Program-made: the position numbers and the translations under genes
Notes under the pieces: model-generated
What the model was told of the DNA's origin: nothing
Seen by the model: only the letters and a program-made list of their open reading frames with translations
Databases searched by the model: none
Assembly: GCA_015228875.1 (NCBI GenBank)
Contig: JADGCS010000002.1
Location: 1 to 64,000, forward strand
Length of the DNA stretch: 64,000 nucleotides
From: Deltaproteobacteria bacterium
Lineage (GTDB): Bacteria; UBA10199; JADGCS01
Direction of reading: 5' to 3'
Shown here: positions 18,182-27,315 of the stretch, piece after piece
How the letters are laid out: every line of letters begins with the position of its first letter
Numbering within the stretch: the first letter of the stretch is position 1

Positions 18182-19030
18182 ATGAAAAAAGTCACGACAA
18201 ATATCACCTTTGGTCAGGTTCTTTTTATTTTGTTTATTATTCTCTTTGCGTCTCTCATCTTTTTTTATCTGGGTGCAAAGTTTGGTCCTGGTATTATTCG
18301 TCTGGGACAGGTGCGGACGGGCATTGATGAACCCATTTTGCCTGATGAAAAAATGGCCCTCGAGATCAAGGCCATCCTCAACGAAAAAAAACATGATTTT
18401 GTTTTTTATGATGCCCTGCAGAACAAAAGAGAGCTTCAGTCAGTCACACCATCGGACAACGCAAAGGATATTTTAAACCTCGATTCTCTTATTCCCGAGG
18501 AGATCCTGCAACAGATCAAACAGGAGATCGCAGAAGAAGAAAAAATGGCCTCCGAAAAAATTAAAACGGCGCTGCAAGATGCCGCTCCGGACAAGCAACA
18601 GGAGACACTTAAGACAGACAAAAAGGGGCAGATTGCAGACGATAAAAAAAAGAAAGAGCAGATAGCAGCGGAGAAGCAGGCAGAGATTCAAAAAAAACAC
18701 GACAAGGCCGTGGCAGATGCGGCAGCAGAAAAACTTAAGGTCAAGACGGCGGAACCAGACATCATAGACACCACTATCATCGATCGTCCCAAGACGCCTT
18801 ATTATCTGCAACTGGGATCCTATTCTAAAGAGAGCAAGGCACGGCAGGCACAGTCTGTGTGGATGAGCAGGGGGTATAGCCCCACCATTGTTTCTTTTGA
18901 AAACAAAGACAAGGGCACATGGTATCGTCTGAGGATGGGCGGGTATACCAATATTGACGAAGCGATTGCGGCAAAAAATACCGTGATGCAGCGCTACAGG
19001 CAGAGCGCACGTGTTGTGACTTTAAGGTGA
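18182..19030 (+). CDS. SPOR-domain membrane protein
   Basis: N-terminal TM segment, K/A/E-rich linker, C-terminal YYLQLGSYSKESKARQAQSVWMSRGYSP...WYRLRMGGYTNIDEA. Confidence 0.88.
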   Translation: MKKVTTNITFGQVLFILFIILFASLIFFYLGAKFGPGIIRLGQVRTGIDEPILPDEKMALEIKAILNEKKHDFVFYDALQNKRELQSVTPSDNAKDILNLDSLIPEEILQQIKQEIAEEEKMASEKIKTALQDAAPDKQQETLKTDKKGQIADDKKKKEQIAAEKQAEIQKKHDKAVADAAAEKLKVKTAEPDIIDTTIIDRPKTPYYLQLGSYSKESKARQAQSVWMSRGYSPTIVSFENKDKGTWYRLRMGGYTNIDEAIAAKNTVMQRYRQSARVVTLR

Positions 19031-19066
19031 TTTTGTCGGGATATTCTCCAGATATAACAGAGGTGC

Positions 19067-20170
19067 ATGATGCAGACCAATCATGATTTAAAAAAATCAA
19101 ATATCCGGCTGAGCGCCGAAGCGGTGTGGTTTGATGACGATGTCGAGATCACCCATCAACGAACCATCGCTTTGTTTTTTAAAACAATCTTCGAACATAA
19201 CGGCGCCTTTTTTTTAAAGGGCGAAAAAGAACCTGTCCCTGTAACAGTTGAGGACACGGCCTATTTTGTCACGGGCCTTGATCGCAAAAAGGGGGCGTTT
19301 GTTGTCCAACTCTCCGACGGCTCACAAGAGCCTCTTGACATCACGACACTCGATGTGGGGCAGGAAAACAGGCTCTATTGCAAGGTGAAAAAAAACACCT
19401 CAAGGGCCAAGTTTGAACGCAAGGTTTATTACGAACTCATGCGCAATCTCGACAAGCAGGATGGTTTTTATGGTCTGCTCATAGACGGCCTTTTCTATCC
19501 CGTTCAGTCTGATGCACGGATTATCGAAGAGGAGGAACGAAAAAAGCAATTAGAGAGACAAAAAAAAGAAGCAGAGGCAAGGGCAAGGGCCCTCGAGAGA
19601 CAGAAAAAGGCGGATGCCGCAAGGGCCAAAATCGAGGAGAAACAAAGACAACAGCTCGAGGCCCTGGCGATTGCCGAGGAGAAAAAGAAAAGAGAGCTCG
19701 AGGTGGCCAAGGCAAAGGCGGCAGCGGATAAACAAAGGGCCATCGAAGAGGCAAAGGCAAGGGCCGAGGCAAGAAAAAAAGAGGCTATCGAAAGGGCAAA
19801 GTTGAAAATTGAGGCGAAAAAGAAAAAAGCGATCGAGGCCATTGCCAGGGCAAAGGAAAAAAAACAAAAACAAGTGGCAAAGGCAAAAGAACAGGCCGAA
19901 AAAATAAGGCAAAGACAGCGCGATCTTAAGGCCAAAATCGCCGCAAAAATAAAAAAAGAACGAGAGGCGAAAATCAAGGCCAGGCAAAAGAAAATGGCCC
20001 TCCAAAAAAAACAGACCAAAGGGAATAAAAAAATCAAAAATAAACCGTCCAAAAAGAAACCCATCTTAAAAAAGGCAATCAAAAAAAAGGCCCCTCCAAA
20101 AAAGCAGGGGGCGAGCCGTAAAACAATCACCAAGAAATCAAAGAAAAAGGCCGGGGGCAACAGGAGATAA
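19067..20170 (+). CDS. DUF1285-like N-terminal domain with long Lys/Ala/Glu coiled-coil and basic Lys-rich tail
   Basis: AVWFDDDVEITHQRTIALFFKTIFEHNGAFFLKGEKEPVPVTVEDTAYFV; C-terminus KKKPILKKAIKKKAPPKKQGASRKTITKKSKKKAGGNRR. Confidence 0.65.
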   Translation: MMQTNHDLKKSNIRLSAEAVWFDDDVEITHQRTIALFFKTIFEHNGAFFLKGEKEPVPVTVEDTAYFVTGLDRKKGAFVVQLSDGSQEPLDITTLDVGQENRLYCKVKKNTSRAKFERKVYYELMRNLDKQDGFYGLLIDGLFYPVQSDARIIEEEERKKQLERQKKEAEARARALERQKKADAARAKIEEKQRQQLEALAIAEEKKKRELEVAKAKAAADKQRAIEEAKARAEARKKEAIERAKLKIEAKKKKAIEAIARAKEKKQKQVAKAKEQAEKIRQRQRDLKAKIAAKIKKEREAKIKARQKKMALQKKQTKGNKKIKNKPSKKKPILKKAIKKKAPPKKQGASRKTITKKSKKKAGGNRR

Positions 20171-20247
20171 GGGATACTTGAGCTTTTTCAATAACCTTAT
20201 TGCTAAATAGTATCATTTATGGTATCATTTAGTCCGAGAGGGCTTTA

Positions 20248-20442
20248 ATGGGTAAGATTCGGCGCGGTAATTATGTGTTTTTAAGTTACAAGGGTGATCA
20301 CTCTCCGCGACATGTACATGTTTTTAAAAACGGGGTCGAAATCTGCAAATGGGATCTTGAAAATTAAAGTTTGATGACAGGAAAACTGTCCCAGAAGATT
20401 AAAAAATTGATTATTGAATTACAACGAGAGGGGCTTTTATGA
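20248..20442 (+). pseudogene. DUF4160-like toxin interrupted by an in-frame TAA
   Basis: MGKIRRGNYVFLSYKGDHSPRHVHVFKNGVEICKWDLEN*SLMTGKLSQKIKKLIIELQREGLL*; ATGA overlap with the downstream HTH gene. Confidence 0.65.
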
Positions 20443-20918
20443 AAATCCTATCAGTCAAGATCAACAATCGCAAAAAATGTCTTATCATCAAAACGGCATC
20501 GGGTGAATTATGTCTATCCTATGCGCGACTCGAAGAGCGGCCAACGTCCATTTTGAATGCCTTTGTTGATAAAGAGCTGGGTTGTCGGGCAGTGACGTAT
20601 TTGTATGGGGCACAAAAAGAAGGCTCTGTTCATGTTGATGCCTTTCTTGAATACAATCAAGATCCAGAGCATACTAAAAGACTTATGCTGTATAAAATTA
20701 CTCTGTTGGCACAAAAGGCCATCAAACTCTCGCACCTCACCAAACGTGAAGTTGCTCGAAATATGGGCACATCCCCGGCACAGCTATACCGGCTTCTCGA
20801 TGCTTCAAATTATTCAAAGACCATTGACCAAATGTTTAAGCTGATGTCCTGTCTTGGTTACAAATTGGATGTGGTGTGTGAACAAAAAAATAAATCAGGG
20901 AGCAGTCTGTCCCCTTAA
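20439..20918 (+). CDS. HTH-domain antitoxin-like protein
   Basis: LTKREVARNMGTSPAQLYRLLDASNYSKTIDQMFKLMSCLGYKLDV. Confidence 0.75.
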   Translation: MKILSVKINNRKKCLIIKTASGELCLSYARLEERPTSILNAFVDKELGCRAVTYLYGAQKEGSVHVDAFLEYNQDPEHTKRLMLYKITLLAQKAIKLSHLTKREVARNMGTSPAQLYRLLDASNYSKTIDQMFKLMSCLGYKLDVVCEQKNKSGSSLSP

Positions 20919-21048
20919 TTACCTTAGAGGTGTCCATAAATAATTTAATCTACCTTCCGTATCAAACGACTGATAAAGAACATCCAACAATGGTACCTTT
21001 ACACGGCCTTTACATGCCAGTTGGTTAGACCAAGGGTGATGACACCTC

Positions 21049-22401
21049 TCACGCCGGCAAAATAGACCGGCACTCCAGATAATACCGCTTCTCGCAGGCC
21101 TCGCCCATCGAAAAGGTCTTACGTGGCAGGGCGCCATCAAGGTACACTGTTTTAAAGAGATCCTGTTTTGCCATGGCGGGGAGATAAAAGCCCATGTTGC
21201 CCTGTTGGGAACCAAGGTCGGTCACGACACCTGTGCCATGAATGTAGTCTATTTTTGTTTCTTTGTGACTTACGAGGTAGTCATCCAGAAATGATTGCAG
21301 GGTTCCCACGGCCAGGTTGAGTTTGGGATTTTCGATCGAGATAAAACCGCTCACCCCTTCGGCCACAAAGGCGATGATGTGTTCGGTCTTCTTGGGGATA
21401 AAGTTTTTTAATTCCTTTTCTGCGGTTCCCACACTGGTGAAGACGGTTTTGGTGAGTGAAGAACCCAGTTTTTCAAAATGATTTTTCATTGCCTTTAACA
21501 GGGAGTCCGCCTGGACATGAAACAGCACACGGTGAATGGGTTCAAACGTCAGTCCCGCATCGTGAACATTGACAAGCTCTACCAGTGCGTAACGGGCGGG
21601 GTGATCCATGATGTCTTGTTTGTTGGCGGTTTTTTTAAGATCTTCCCAGATGGCCTTTGCCGTGGCCAGCGAGTGATTGCCGTCTCCCATGGCATAGAGC
21701 AGAATCCCGTTTTCTGTAGAACCATACTTTGACGCCATCATCTCTTTTGAAGAGAGGGCGGTTATTGTGTCTGCAACGGTCTTCACAAGACCGGGTTCGT
21801 CAACGCGGTAAGTCTTGATGTGCCCGCCATCAAGCATCAGGTCGAAGTCGTAAATCAGTTCGAGATTTTTATGAAACAGCGGTTCGATGACCGTCCTGCC
21901 TGGATCGTCAATCAGGACCATGATGTGCGGGAGTTCAATGGGTGCGTTTTTTCTTATTTTAATGCGCGGGGGAAGGCGGTCCAGGACGGTTCCCTCTGTG
22001 GCCCTGATCAGTGTTTGAGAACCCTTGTTGTAATCGTATTTTTCGAGATCAAGGGCCACGATCAGACCTTTGCGACTCGGGGTATGGGGTGTTTGACGAT
22101 CCACAAGAATAAACCCCGGCTTTTGAGGTATGAGGATGTTCTGATCAAGGTATTTTTTCATGTGTTGGTTAATGGAGCCAATCAGTTCATCGCGATTATG
22201 GGTTTTTGATTCAAGATAAACCTCTGGAAAAATCAGATTGAGTGTGGAGGGGTTGTTGCCCACAATGCTTTTTGCTTTTTCCCAGTATTCGGGTTGCGAG
22301 GTAAACTGGTCACAGGCGACCACGGACCATTTTGTGAGGTCCACGCCTTTTTTGGGGAGCAATACCGTTGGGGCTTTAAGGCCGATTGTATCGAAACGCA
22401 T
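21049..22401 (-). CDS. DUF1015 family protein
   Basis: GVDLTKWSVVACDQFTSQPEYW...YAMGDGNHSLATAKAIWEDLK. Confidence 0.85.
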   Translation of the reverse strand: MRFDTIGLKAPTVLLPKKGVDLTKWSVVACDQFTSQPEYWEKAKSIVGNNPSTLNLIFPEVYLESKTHNRDELIGSINQHMKKYLDQNILIPQKPGFILVDRQTPHTPSRKGLIVALDLEKYDYNKGSQTLIRATEGTVLDRLPPRIKIRKNAPIELPHIMVLIDDPGRTVIEPLFHKNLELIYDFDLMLDGGHIKTYRVDEPGLVKTVADTITALSSKEMMASKYGSTENGILLYAMGDGNHSLATAKAIWEDLKKTANKQDIMDHPARYALVELVNVHDAGLTFEPIHRVLFHVQADSLLKAMKNHFEKLGSSLTKTVFTSVGTAEKELKNFIPKKTEHIIAFVAEGVSGFISIENPKLNLAVGTLQSFLDDYLVSHKETKIDYIHGTGVVTDLGSQQGNMGFYLPAMAKQDLFKTVYLDGALPRKTFSMGEACEKRYYLECRSILPA

Positions 22402-22511
22402 CTGGGTTTTCCTTTCTTTGTATAAAAGCTTTTGCACAATTTAGACCGATTTAATCCCATAGGCAAAAGGTCTCAAGAAATATTTAACCTTAATCGCAAT
22501 GGCACTGTGAT

Positions 22512-22545
22512 CGGCAACAGGAGATACGGGTATCTCCTGTTGCCG
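22512..22545. terminator. 16-bp perfect hairpin CGGCAACAGGAGATAC-GG-GTATCTCCTGTTGCCG
   Basis: Perfect inverted repeat just after the stop of the 22554..23663 gene; core shared with the 36982..37092 inverted repeat. Confidence 0.7.
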
Positions 22546-22553
22546 GTAGTGTT

Positions 22554-23663
22554 TCAAGAGCCATTGAGGCTCAACCAGAGGCTTTTCCAGGCGGGGTGCG
22601 GGTCATTTGGGCCTGCTGGAAAATCAAAGGGGTTGTCTTCTCTTTTGAGTATTGAGAACGACCGACCGGCCTTGCTGATACTGTGTTTTAAGACGGGTTT
22701 GATGCCTTGCCAGTTGGAGCAATGAAAAAAAATATGGGCGTTGTTTGAGAGAGACTTTAACATGTTGTAGTACAGATGAAAAAAAGCGGTGGTGTTTTTG
22801 TCGGTCATTTTTACGGGGGGCTGCTTGATGACAACGCAGTCAAATTTGACCGGAGAGGTTGTTAAATGACCGCGTATCCGGTCTGTGATTTCACTGAGTG
22901 AAACATCATCAAAGGTGACCGTTAATACCTGTCCGATGTTTTTTTGGGTTGTGTCGCTGATCACAGCCTCCTCTTTTGCCCCTATGAGCAGAATATTGAG
23001 TGCGACCTTGTCCTGTATCATTGTATTCAACCACCCCCTGATCTGCCTTAAGGGGCAGGCAAAAAGGTCTCGGTTGTTTTTTGTATCGTAAGTGTAACAG
23101 AGATTGTTTTCCCTGATCTGCAACAGATCCTCACAAAGCCCGCCGGCTACAATTTGGTCTGAGAGCACAAGGTTTCTTTTAAGGCGTTTGTCAAAATAGT
23201 TTTTTAAGAGGACGGCATCGGCACTCAAGTTTTTGACAAGAATCTCTGATAACGGCCCTATTAAAAGATCAGCCGCCTCGTTGTATGTCTTGATGACAAA
23301 AACATTGTTGTATTTTTCTACCACGACTCCCTGTACCAGATCATGTCCATGGTGAATGAGCCTGAATGCCGAAAGGTCCCCGACGTGAGGCCCCCTTTTT
23401 TTAAAGGCATCGCCCAGTTTTTTTGTGATCAATGCCTCGATGGATTTATTTTCGTTGGATAAAAAATACAGCCGTTGTTCGGGGTGGCAGTACAGCCCAA
23501 GCCCAAGAAAATCCTTTGAGAGATGAAAGAGCCGGACGATACAGGAATTTTTTAACTCTGCAGCTACAGCCGGAAACTGGCTGATATCGAGGACAGGACG
23601 AGAGAGGTCCCATACGATGGACTTGGGAATAGGGGCCAGGATGTTTTTTGGGTTCAGGGTCAA
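22554..23663 (-). CDS. RlmI-like SAM-dependent methyltransferase (putative)
   Basis: FRLIHHGHDLVQGVVVEKYNNVFVIKTYNEAAD; VLSDQIVAGG; methyltransferase-like C-terminus. Confidence 0.5.
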   Translation of the reverse strand: MTLNPKNILAPIPKSIVWDLSRPVLDISQFPAVAAELKNSCIVRLFHLSKDFLGLGLYCHPEQRLYFLSNENKSIEALITKKLGDAFKKRGPHVGDLSAFRLIHHGHDLVQGVVVEKYNNVFVIKTYNEAADLLIGPLSEILVKNLSADAVLLKNYFDKRLKRNLVLSDQIVAGGLCEDLLQIRENNLCYTYDTKNNRDLFACPLRQIRGWLNTMIQDKVALNILLIGAKEEAVISDTTQKNIGQVLTVTFDDVSLSEITDRIRGHLTTSPVKFDCVVIKQPPVKMTDKNTTAFFHLYYNMLKSLSNNAHIFFHCSNWQGIKPVLKHSISKAGRSFSILKREDNPFDFPAGPNDPHPAWKSLWLSLNGS

Positions 23664-23674
23664 AAGACGCGGGA

Positions 23675-24283
23675 TTATTTGATCTCAATGTTTACACTGA
23701 GGATCTTGTCGCCGGCCGCGATTTTTTCGACAACGTCCATGCCGAGAGTTGTTTTACCAAAGACAGAATACTGGTTATCGAGATGAGGGGTCTCTGCCAA
23801 GGTGATGTAAAACTGGGAACCGCTGGAGCGGCGCTCCGGATTGACCTGATCACCGGTTCTTGCCCAGGCGAGTGCGCCCTTGATGTGTTTAAGGCCGTTT
23901 GTGGTCTCTCCCTTGACCGTGTATCCCGGACCGCCAGAGCCGTTGCCATCGGGGTCGCCGCCTTGAATAACAAAGCCGGGCACAACGCGGTGAAAGGTGA
24001 GTCCATTATAAAAACCACCCTGTGCGAGCTGCACAAAGTTTGTGACAGACAGGGGGGCCGCTTCGGTGTTGAGTTCGAGGACGATATCGCCTTTTTCTGT
24101 CTTGAGGGTTGCCGTATATTTTCCGGTTTGAAATTTCATGGGTTCTTTGGGTTCTGTTGGGGTAAATGTGGGCACTGTGCCTCCGTAAGTTAAGGTTGGG
24201 ATAAGCATGATAGCCAGTAAAATTGTGATAAATCTATGTCTAGGAATTTCAAAGTTGACAGAGCGCGGGTGCGTTCCTCGCAT
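23675..24283 (-). CDS. cyclophilin-type peptidyl-prolyl isomerase, exported; N-terminus lies within a dispersed repeat
   Basis: APLSVTNFVQLAQGGFYNGLTFHRVVPGFVIQGGDPDGNGSGGPGY...SQFYITLAETPHLDNQYSVFGK; h-region ITILLAIMLIPTLTYGG. Confidence 0.88.
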   Translation of the reverse strand: MRGTHPRSVNFEIPRHRFITILLAIMLIPTLTYGGTVPTFTPTEPKEPMKFQTGKYTATLKTEKGDIVLELNTEAAPLSVTNFVQLAQGGFYNGLTFHRVVPGFVIQGGDPDGNGSGGPGYTVKGETTNGLKHIKGALAWARTGDQVNPERRSSGSQFYITLAETPHLDNQYSVFGKTTLGMDVVEKIAAGDKILSVNIEIK

Positions 24284-24325
24284 AACGGAGGAACTCAATC
24301 GCGTCATAGTCAAGTTAGTAACTTG
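24243..24325 (-). repeat. Family-1 palindromic repeat
   Basis: GGAATTTCAAAGTTGACAGAGCGCGGGTGC...GTCAAGTTAGTAACTTG. Confidence 0.85.
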
Positions 24326-24401
24326 TTTCATGGGTGGCTCGTCGTGGGCAAAAGTGTAAGGGGTCAAAGAGTCTTTAACCCTTTTAAAGCCCGCAACAAG
24401 A

Positions 24402-27002
24402 TTACAAATCATCCGCAAAAAAGTCTGCACCGCCGCCGCCGCTGAGACCGCCGCTGGTAAACATGTTGCTGATATCTGTGGGTGCAACACGGATGGGGGG
24501 ATCAAGCTCTGCGTACTGCGTCTCTTTTGGGTTTCTAAATTCTGTCACAGGTTTGTCTTTTAGAAATTCTTGCATGTAATATAAAAAAATCGGGGCGGCC
24601 GCTTTGCCACCGGTCTCCCCGCCACCAACCTTGGTTGTGGCCTGATCATAACCTGTCCAGACTCCGGCCACATGATCGGGGGTATAACCCACAAACCAGC
24701 AGTCTGTGAGATCGTTGGTGGTCCCTGTTTTGCCGGCGACGGGGCGTCCAAGGGCATGGACACGGTAACCTGTCCCCCCCGAAACAATGGCCTGCATGAT
24801 CTCGACCATGGTCCCGATGGTCTTGGGACTCATGATGTAACCCTCTGGCAGGTGCTTGCCGTAAAGGATAATCTCTTCGAAGGGTGTGAGCATGAGATGA
24901 TCTTTTTTGACCCAGCTCTGCGCCTCTGTCCATAGATCTGCCCTTAAGTTTTCTGTGTTGGCATCGGTCTCCGAAACAAGGGACAAGGCTGCGTGTGTGC
25001 CGGCTTCGATTTGTTGTTTAAAGTCGGTTATTTTTTTGGGCTGGTTGATCTCGAGCGTTGTTCCAAAGCGGTCGGTCATTCTCTTGACAAAGATAAGATC
25101 GGGCAAGACCCCCCCTGTGGGAAAGATACCAAAGGCGCGGGCAACCTCCATGACTTTCATGTCGTTGGCCCCCAGCGCCATAGAGTAGACCTTGGCGATG
25201 TCTGTTGAAAATCCCAGTTTTCTGCAGAGGGCTGTCACGTATTCGACCCCGATATCCAGGATGATGCGCACCGAGACGACATTTCGGGATGCAATCAGCG
25301 CGGATCTGAGTGACATGGGGCCCCTGTAGCCGCCGCCATAATTTTTTGGTTCCCAGTAACGCCCGGGACCATCTGGAATACGAATTGGTTCGTCCTGAAT
25401 GACGGTTTCGGGCTTGTAGCCTTTGTCGACGGCGCCGGTGTAAAGGAGGGCCTTAAAGACAGAGCCTGTCTGCCTTACAGCCTGTGTGGCCCTGTTAAAT
25501 TCGCTTTCGAGAAAGTCCTTGCCGCCAATGATGGCCCTGACGTAGCCGGTGTTGGCATCGTAGGAGAAGAGGGCGCCTTCGGCCAGCGGGGTTTGTTCGA
25601 GAGAAAAATAGGTTTTATTTTCTTCGTAATTTTTTTTGTCTTTTGGTTCGAGGCCTGCAACGTCAACAACCTTGACCTCAATGACATCTCCCACCTCAAA
25701 TGTTTTATCGGGGCTTGTGATGTACAGGACCCCGTCGTATCCTGATGCGTCGTTGTTTCTTTTTCTTGCCCATCCGTAATTTTTTGGGATGATGATCCCT
25801 GTGATCCCGCCAACACTCACGGTGACTGTCTTTGTTTTTTTGTCTATTTCTGTGACAATCCCCTGATAGAGTTTGTCCTTTTTAAGGTTGAGTTTTGTTG
25901 TCTTGACCCTCTCTTTGGTGAGATCGGGGATGATGGTTCCTGGAGGTAGAGATTCAAAAAACATTTCCCGTCGAACCGTGTAATTAAAGTTATCAAACTC
26001 GGAAACAGGCAGTTTTTTTATGGGCCCTGCGTAGCCATGCCGTTTATGCAGTTCTGTCAGTCCCTTCCAGATGGCGTCGTGAGCCGCTTTCTGGGCATTG
26101 AGATCAAGTGTTGTGTAAATTTTAAGACCGTGTGTGTAGGGGGCATCTTCACCGTATTTTTCGATAATTCTGCGGCGGATTTCTTCGACAAACCAGGGGG
26201 CATAACGCATGTTGTATTGTTTGTCTGTGGGGGCCTGAAAAATTTCGAGTGACGCTCTTTTGGCCTCGGTCTTTTGTTTTTCGGAGATATAACCCTCTTC
26301 AAACATGCGATCGATGACGTATTCTTGTCTTTGTTTTGACCTTTCGAAATTAAGGATGGGGTTAAACTTTGACGGCGCCTTTGCAAGCCCTGCAATCATG
26401 GCGGCCTCGGCGATGTTGAGTTCTTTGGCAGATTTATGAAAATAGTTTTGCGCTGCGGCCTCTATGCCGTAGGCCCTGTTGCCAAAAAAAATCTGGTTGA
26501 GATAGAGATAGAGGATTTCTTGTTTGGAAAAATTGTCTTCGAGTCTTTGGGCAAGGATGGCCTCTTTTATCTTGCGTTCCCACGATTTTTCGCTGGTGAG
26601 CAGAAAACTTTTAACCACCTGCTGCGTGATAGTGGACCCTCCCTGCACAATCTGACCTGCCCTTAAATTTTCGAGCATGGCGCGAAAAATCCCCATGACA
26701 TCAATGCCAGAGTGTTCAAAAAAAGCGGAGTCTTCACTGGCAATGATGGCCTCTTCCACAGTTTTTGGGATCTCCTGGGGAGATAGAACAATGCGTCTCT
26801 CAATCCAGAATTCGCCTACTTTTGTGCCGTCATCCGAGAAAACCTCGCTGATCACAGGGGGATGGTAGTCTCTGAGAGAGTCAAGGAGGGGGAGGTCCTT
26901 GGAGAATTGGGCATAAAGGTAAACAGAAAACCCTGCAACTGACAAAACAATCATCATGCACAGGTAAAAACAGAATTTAAAAAACAGGTAGACGCGTTTC
27001 AT
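24402..27002 (-). CDS. mrcA: class A penicillin-binding protein (PBP1A-like)
   Basis: EDSAFFEHSGIDVMGI, GGSTITQQVVKSFLL, QTGSVFKALLYTGA, GKTGTTNDLTDCWFVGYTP. Confidence 0.95.
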   Translation of the reverse strand: MKRVYLFFKFCFYLCMMIVLSVAGFSVYLYAQFSKDLPLLDSLRDYHPPVISEVFSDDGTKVGEFWIERRIVLSPQEIPKTVEEAIIASEDSAFFEHSGIDVMGIFRAMLENLRAGQIVQGGSTITQQVVKSFLLTSEKSWERKIKEAILAQRLEDNFSKQEILYLYLNQIFFGNRAYGIEAAAQNYFHKSAKELNIAEAAMIAGLAKAPSKFNPILNFERSKQRQEYVIDRMFEEGYISEKQKTEAKRASLEIFQAPTDKQYNMRYAPWFVEEIRRRIIEKYGEDAPYTHGLKIYTTLDLNAQKAAHDAIWKGLTELHKRHGYAGPIKKLPVSEFDNFNYTVRREMFFESLPPGTIIPDLTKERVKTTKLNLKKDKLYQGIVTEIDKKTKTVTVSVGGITGIIIPKNYGWARKRNNDASGYDGVLYITSPDKTFEVGDVIEVKVVDVAGLEPKDKKNYEENKTYFSLEQTPLAEGALFSYDANTGYVRAIIGGKDFLESEFNRATQAVRQTGSVFKALLYTGAVDKGYKPETVIQDEPIRIPDGPGRYWEPKNYGGGYRGPMSLRSALIASRNVVSVRIILDIGVEYVTALCRKLGFSTDIAKVYSMALGANDMKVMEVARAFGIFPTGGVLPDLIFVKRMTDRFGTTLEINQPKKITDFKQQIEAGTHAALSLVSETDANTENLRADLWTEAQSWVKKDHLMLTPFEEIILYGKHLPEGYIMSPKTIGTMVEIMQAIVSGGTGYRVHALGRPVAGKTGTTNDLTDCWFVGYTPDHVAGVWTGYDQATTKVGGGETGGKAAAPIFLYYMQEFLKDKPVTEFRNPKETQYAELDPPIRVAPTDISNMFTSGGLSGGGGADFFADDL

Positions 27003-27087
27003 GAAGTCCCTTAAAATTATGGACAAGGATGTGTTGATTTATGCACACCTCTTCGATTATTGTATTGTGCGTATAGGTCCGGTAAAC

Positions 27088-27315
27088 ATGAAAGTCAAAA
27101 TGCATTTAAAGCATGCTGGCAAATATGCAGCAAAAGGCAATTCGTTGGCATTACTTGTCATTATTGTTCTTTTTTGCCTTGGGTGTCGCCAGGGGGTGCC
27201 CGACCGTGATCTCAATTCCGACACTGCAAATCCCTCACCTGTCATGACAGGCGAACTCCCCATTGATTCCCCGTATATTCAAGTGAGTGGAGAGATTTCT
27301 AAAGTAAATAAATGA
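27088..27315 (+). CDS. small putative lipoprotein
   Basis: LALLVIIVLFCLGCRQG lipobox-like; overlaps the start of rnr. Confidence 0.5.
   Translation: MKVKMHLKHAGKYAAKGNSLALLVIIVLFCLGCRQGVPDRDLNSDTANPSPVMTGELPIDSPYIQVSGEISKVNK

Noticed and set aside
19504-20160. Long antisense ORFs (19504..20160, 19550..20005) opposite the K/A/E-rich gene
   Set aside because: Composition artefact: antisense of AAG/GCC/GAG repeats gives F/L/S/A-rich frames; no protein-like motifs.
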